NCBI GenBank assembly: GCA_028066355.1
Contig: JALCBP010000002.1
Coordinates: 62,001-126,000 of the forward strand
From: UBA1268 sp002694955
Lineage (GTDB): Bacteria; Planctomycetota; Planctomycetia; Pirellulales; UBA1268
DNA length: 64,000 bases
Direction: 5' to 3'
The notes beneath the pieces were generated by a model. It did no database searches. It saw only the letters and a program-made list of their open reading frames with translations, and had not been told where the DNA came from. Below are positions 63,085 through 64,000 of this stretch, in pieces (positions within the stretch are counted from its first letter, which is position 1; each line of letters opens with the position of its first letter). A program made the translations under genes and the position numbers.

Positions 63085-64000
63085 TTACTTCGCGGATGCG
63101 TCCAACTCAGCCGCCCACGTACTTCGGGGATAGTTCTTTATTAACTTTTCTCGAACTTCTTCCGCCCGACGAGGATAGCCTCCCTTATTCCATAGATGAA
63201 ATAATCGAAAAAGTGATTCCGCATGCGTGTCAGAAGTTTCACCATACACCAAATCTACAGTCAAATACGCGACCAAGGCTTCTTGATCCTGTTTCATTCC
63301 TAAAAACGATTGCCCGAGAATACTATACGCTTTCCCAAGTAACCTTCTGACATCTGCACTTGGTACTTCATCAGGGTATTCTGCCGAAAGCATCGTACCG
63401 ACTAAAGAAATGGCTTCATCAAAACGGCTTAATGAAATGAGACTTTCTGACCTCCCAAGACATGCAAGCATTTTTTCTTGCTCAATGAAACCACCGCCAA
63501 GACCACATGATTGCACTTTTTCAAATTCTACAATTGCTTTTTTATGCTGATCTTCGGCCGCCAATAGATTCCCTTGGAGCCTTCTTGCACGAACCATCAA
63601 AAGAGGTGACCCCAGTCCAATCTCCTTATATCTGACAGTGGCTTGATCATATCGCCCGAGATTTGTCTCAAGATCTCCAGCAAGCTCAAGCAAATCATAG
63701 TAATGAATCGAACGAGTAAACTGGTCAAGCACTTCTTCAATAGACTGGAGCGCAGAAAGTAGATTCTCATGCGTAGACATAGCGACATGACCAGTGGCTG
63801 CCGCACGAACATACGCGTATTCGCCCCGGATCGCTACCGACTCACTCTGAATATCATCTTTACTGACTTGCTCGATGGCTTCCAGAGCACCAACAAAGTC
63901 ATTTTCGACAAGCCGTTTTTTTGACTCAACTAACGCTTGTGGCTCTCCAGAAAATTGAACCATCACAACATCCGTAACGTCTATTTCCTGAGCAGACTTT
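63085..64000 (-). CDS. TPR-type protein, C-terminal part (cut by window edge)
   Basis: At least 305 codons; the frame stays open to 64000, with AQEIDVTDVVMVQFSGEP at the edge, so the gene starts outside the window. TPR-like repeats include RYDQATVRYKEIGLGSP, QHKKAIVEFEKVQSCG and KQDQEALVAYLTVDLVYG; the last repeat EVREKLIKNYPRSTWA resembles YbgF/outer-membrane TPR ends. Known: YbgF-like and planctomycete TPR proteins often accompany Tol/Exb systems. It lies upstream of exbB-exbD-exbD in the same direction, so a shared envelope function is inferred. Confidence 0.88.
   Translation of the reverse strand, partial: KSAQEIDVTDVVMVQFSGEPQALVESKKRLVENDFVGALEAIEQVSKDDIQSESVAIRGEYAYVRAAATGHVAMSTHENLLSALQSIEEVLDQFTRSIHYYDLLELAGDLETNLGRYDQATVRYKEIGLGSPLLMVRARRLQGNLLAAEDQHKKAIVEFEKVQSCGLGGGFIEQEKMLACLGRSESLISLSRFDEAISLVGTMLSAEYPDEVPSADVRRLLGKAYSILGQSFLGMKQDQEALVAYLTVDLVYGETSDTHAESLFRLFHLWNKGGYPRRAEEVREKLIKNYPRSTWAAELDASAK

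Overview
The window reads as chromosomal DNA of a planctomycete, most likely a marine member of the Pirellulales. This is inferred from gene content, not from a marker search. Supporting content includes a Tat-exported Gfo/Idh/MocA oxidoreductase, a DoxX-like membrane protein with a long insertion, a lipoprotein joining Ig-like repeats to a squalene-cyclase-type domain, an ExbB/ExbD/ExbD set beside a TPR protein, the McsA/McsB pair, a CobA-HemD fusion, a secreted GH29 fucosidase with fucose catabolism genes, and several small membrane proteins and lipoproteins of planctomycete style. It looks like a metagenome-type assembly: two runs of exactly 100 N are each flanked by an identical 55-bp direct repeat.

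Layout. 1-4000 (minus): the damage-inducible mutasome imuA-imuB-dnaE2, with dnaE2 cut by the left edge and a palindromic candidate operator upstream. 4141-10481: a possible secreted clan-CD (caspase-like) cysteine peptidase, the prenyltransferase-like lipoprotein, the Gfo/Idh/MocA oxidoreductase and the DoxX-like protein. 10805-16742: a D-2-hydroxyacid dehydrogenase, a soluble Ser/Thr kinase, an SDR, tRNA-Asp(GUC), a small unknown protein, a repeat-rich lipoprotein, and superoxide dismutase with a strong terminator. 17014-31394: housekeeping genes gltX, a PfkB kinase, recA (with terminator), alaS, tpx, manA, an rluB-type pseudouridine synthase, pyrK, rpsT, and a TPR protein.

31632-45414: cobA-hemD, an unknown protein, coaD, mcsA-mcsB, trpE coupled to an odd ABC ATPase, trpB-trpA facing it, mutM, a DUF3500-like Tat protein and a ThiO-like oxidase. 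45547-53214 (minus): a fucose locus encoding permease, isomerase, class II aldolase, secreted alpha-L-fucosidase and another secreted protein; no fuculokinase is present. 53569-55878 (minus): a tightly packed three-gene cluster of a single-pass membrane protein, a CpsD/ParA-like ATPase and an ExeA-like ATPase. Both ATPases lack the usual P-loop lysine. 56192-60934: metH and xerC/D. 60954-64000 (minus): TPR protein (cut by the right edge), exbB, exbD, exbD.

The best candidates for something undescribed are the three-gene cluster with altered P-loops, the caspase-like secreted protein, and the trpE-coupled ABC ATPase lacking both the catalytic Glu and the switch His. The two gaps are probably assembly artefacts. 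Collapsing the first restores an in-frame 204-residue gene.
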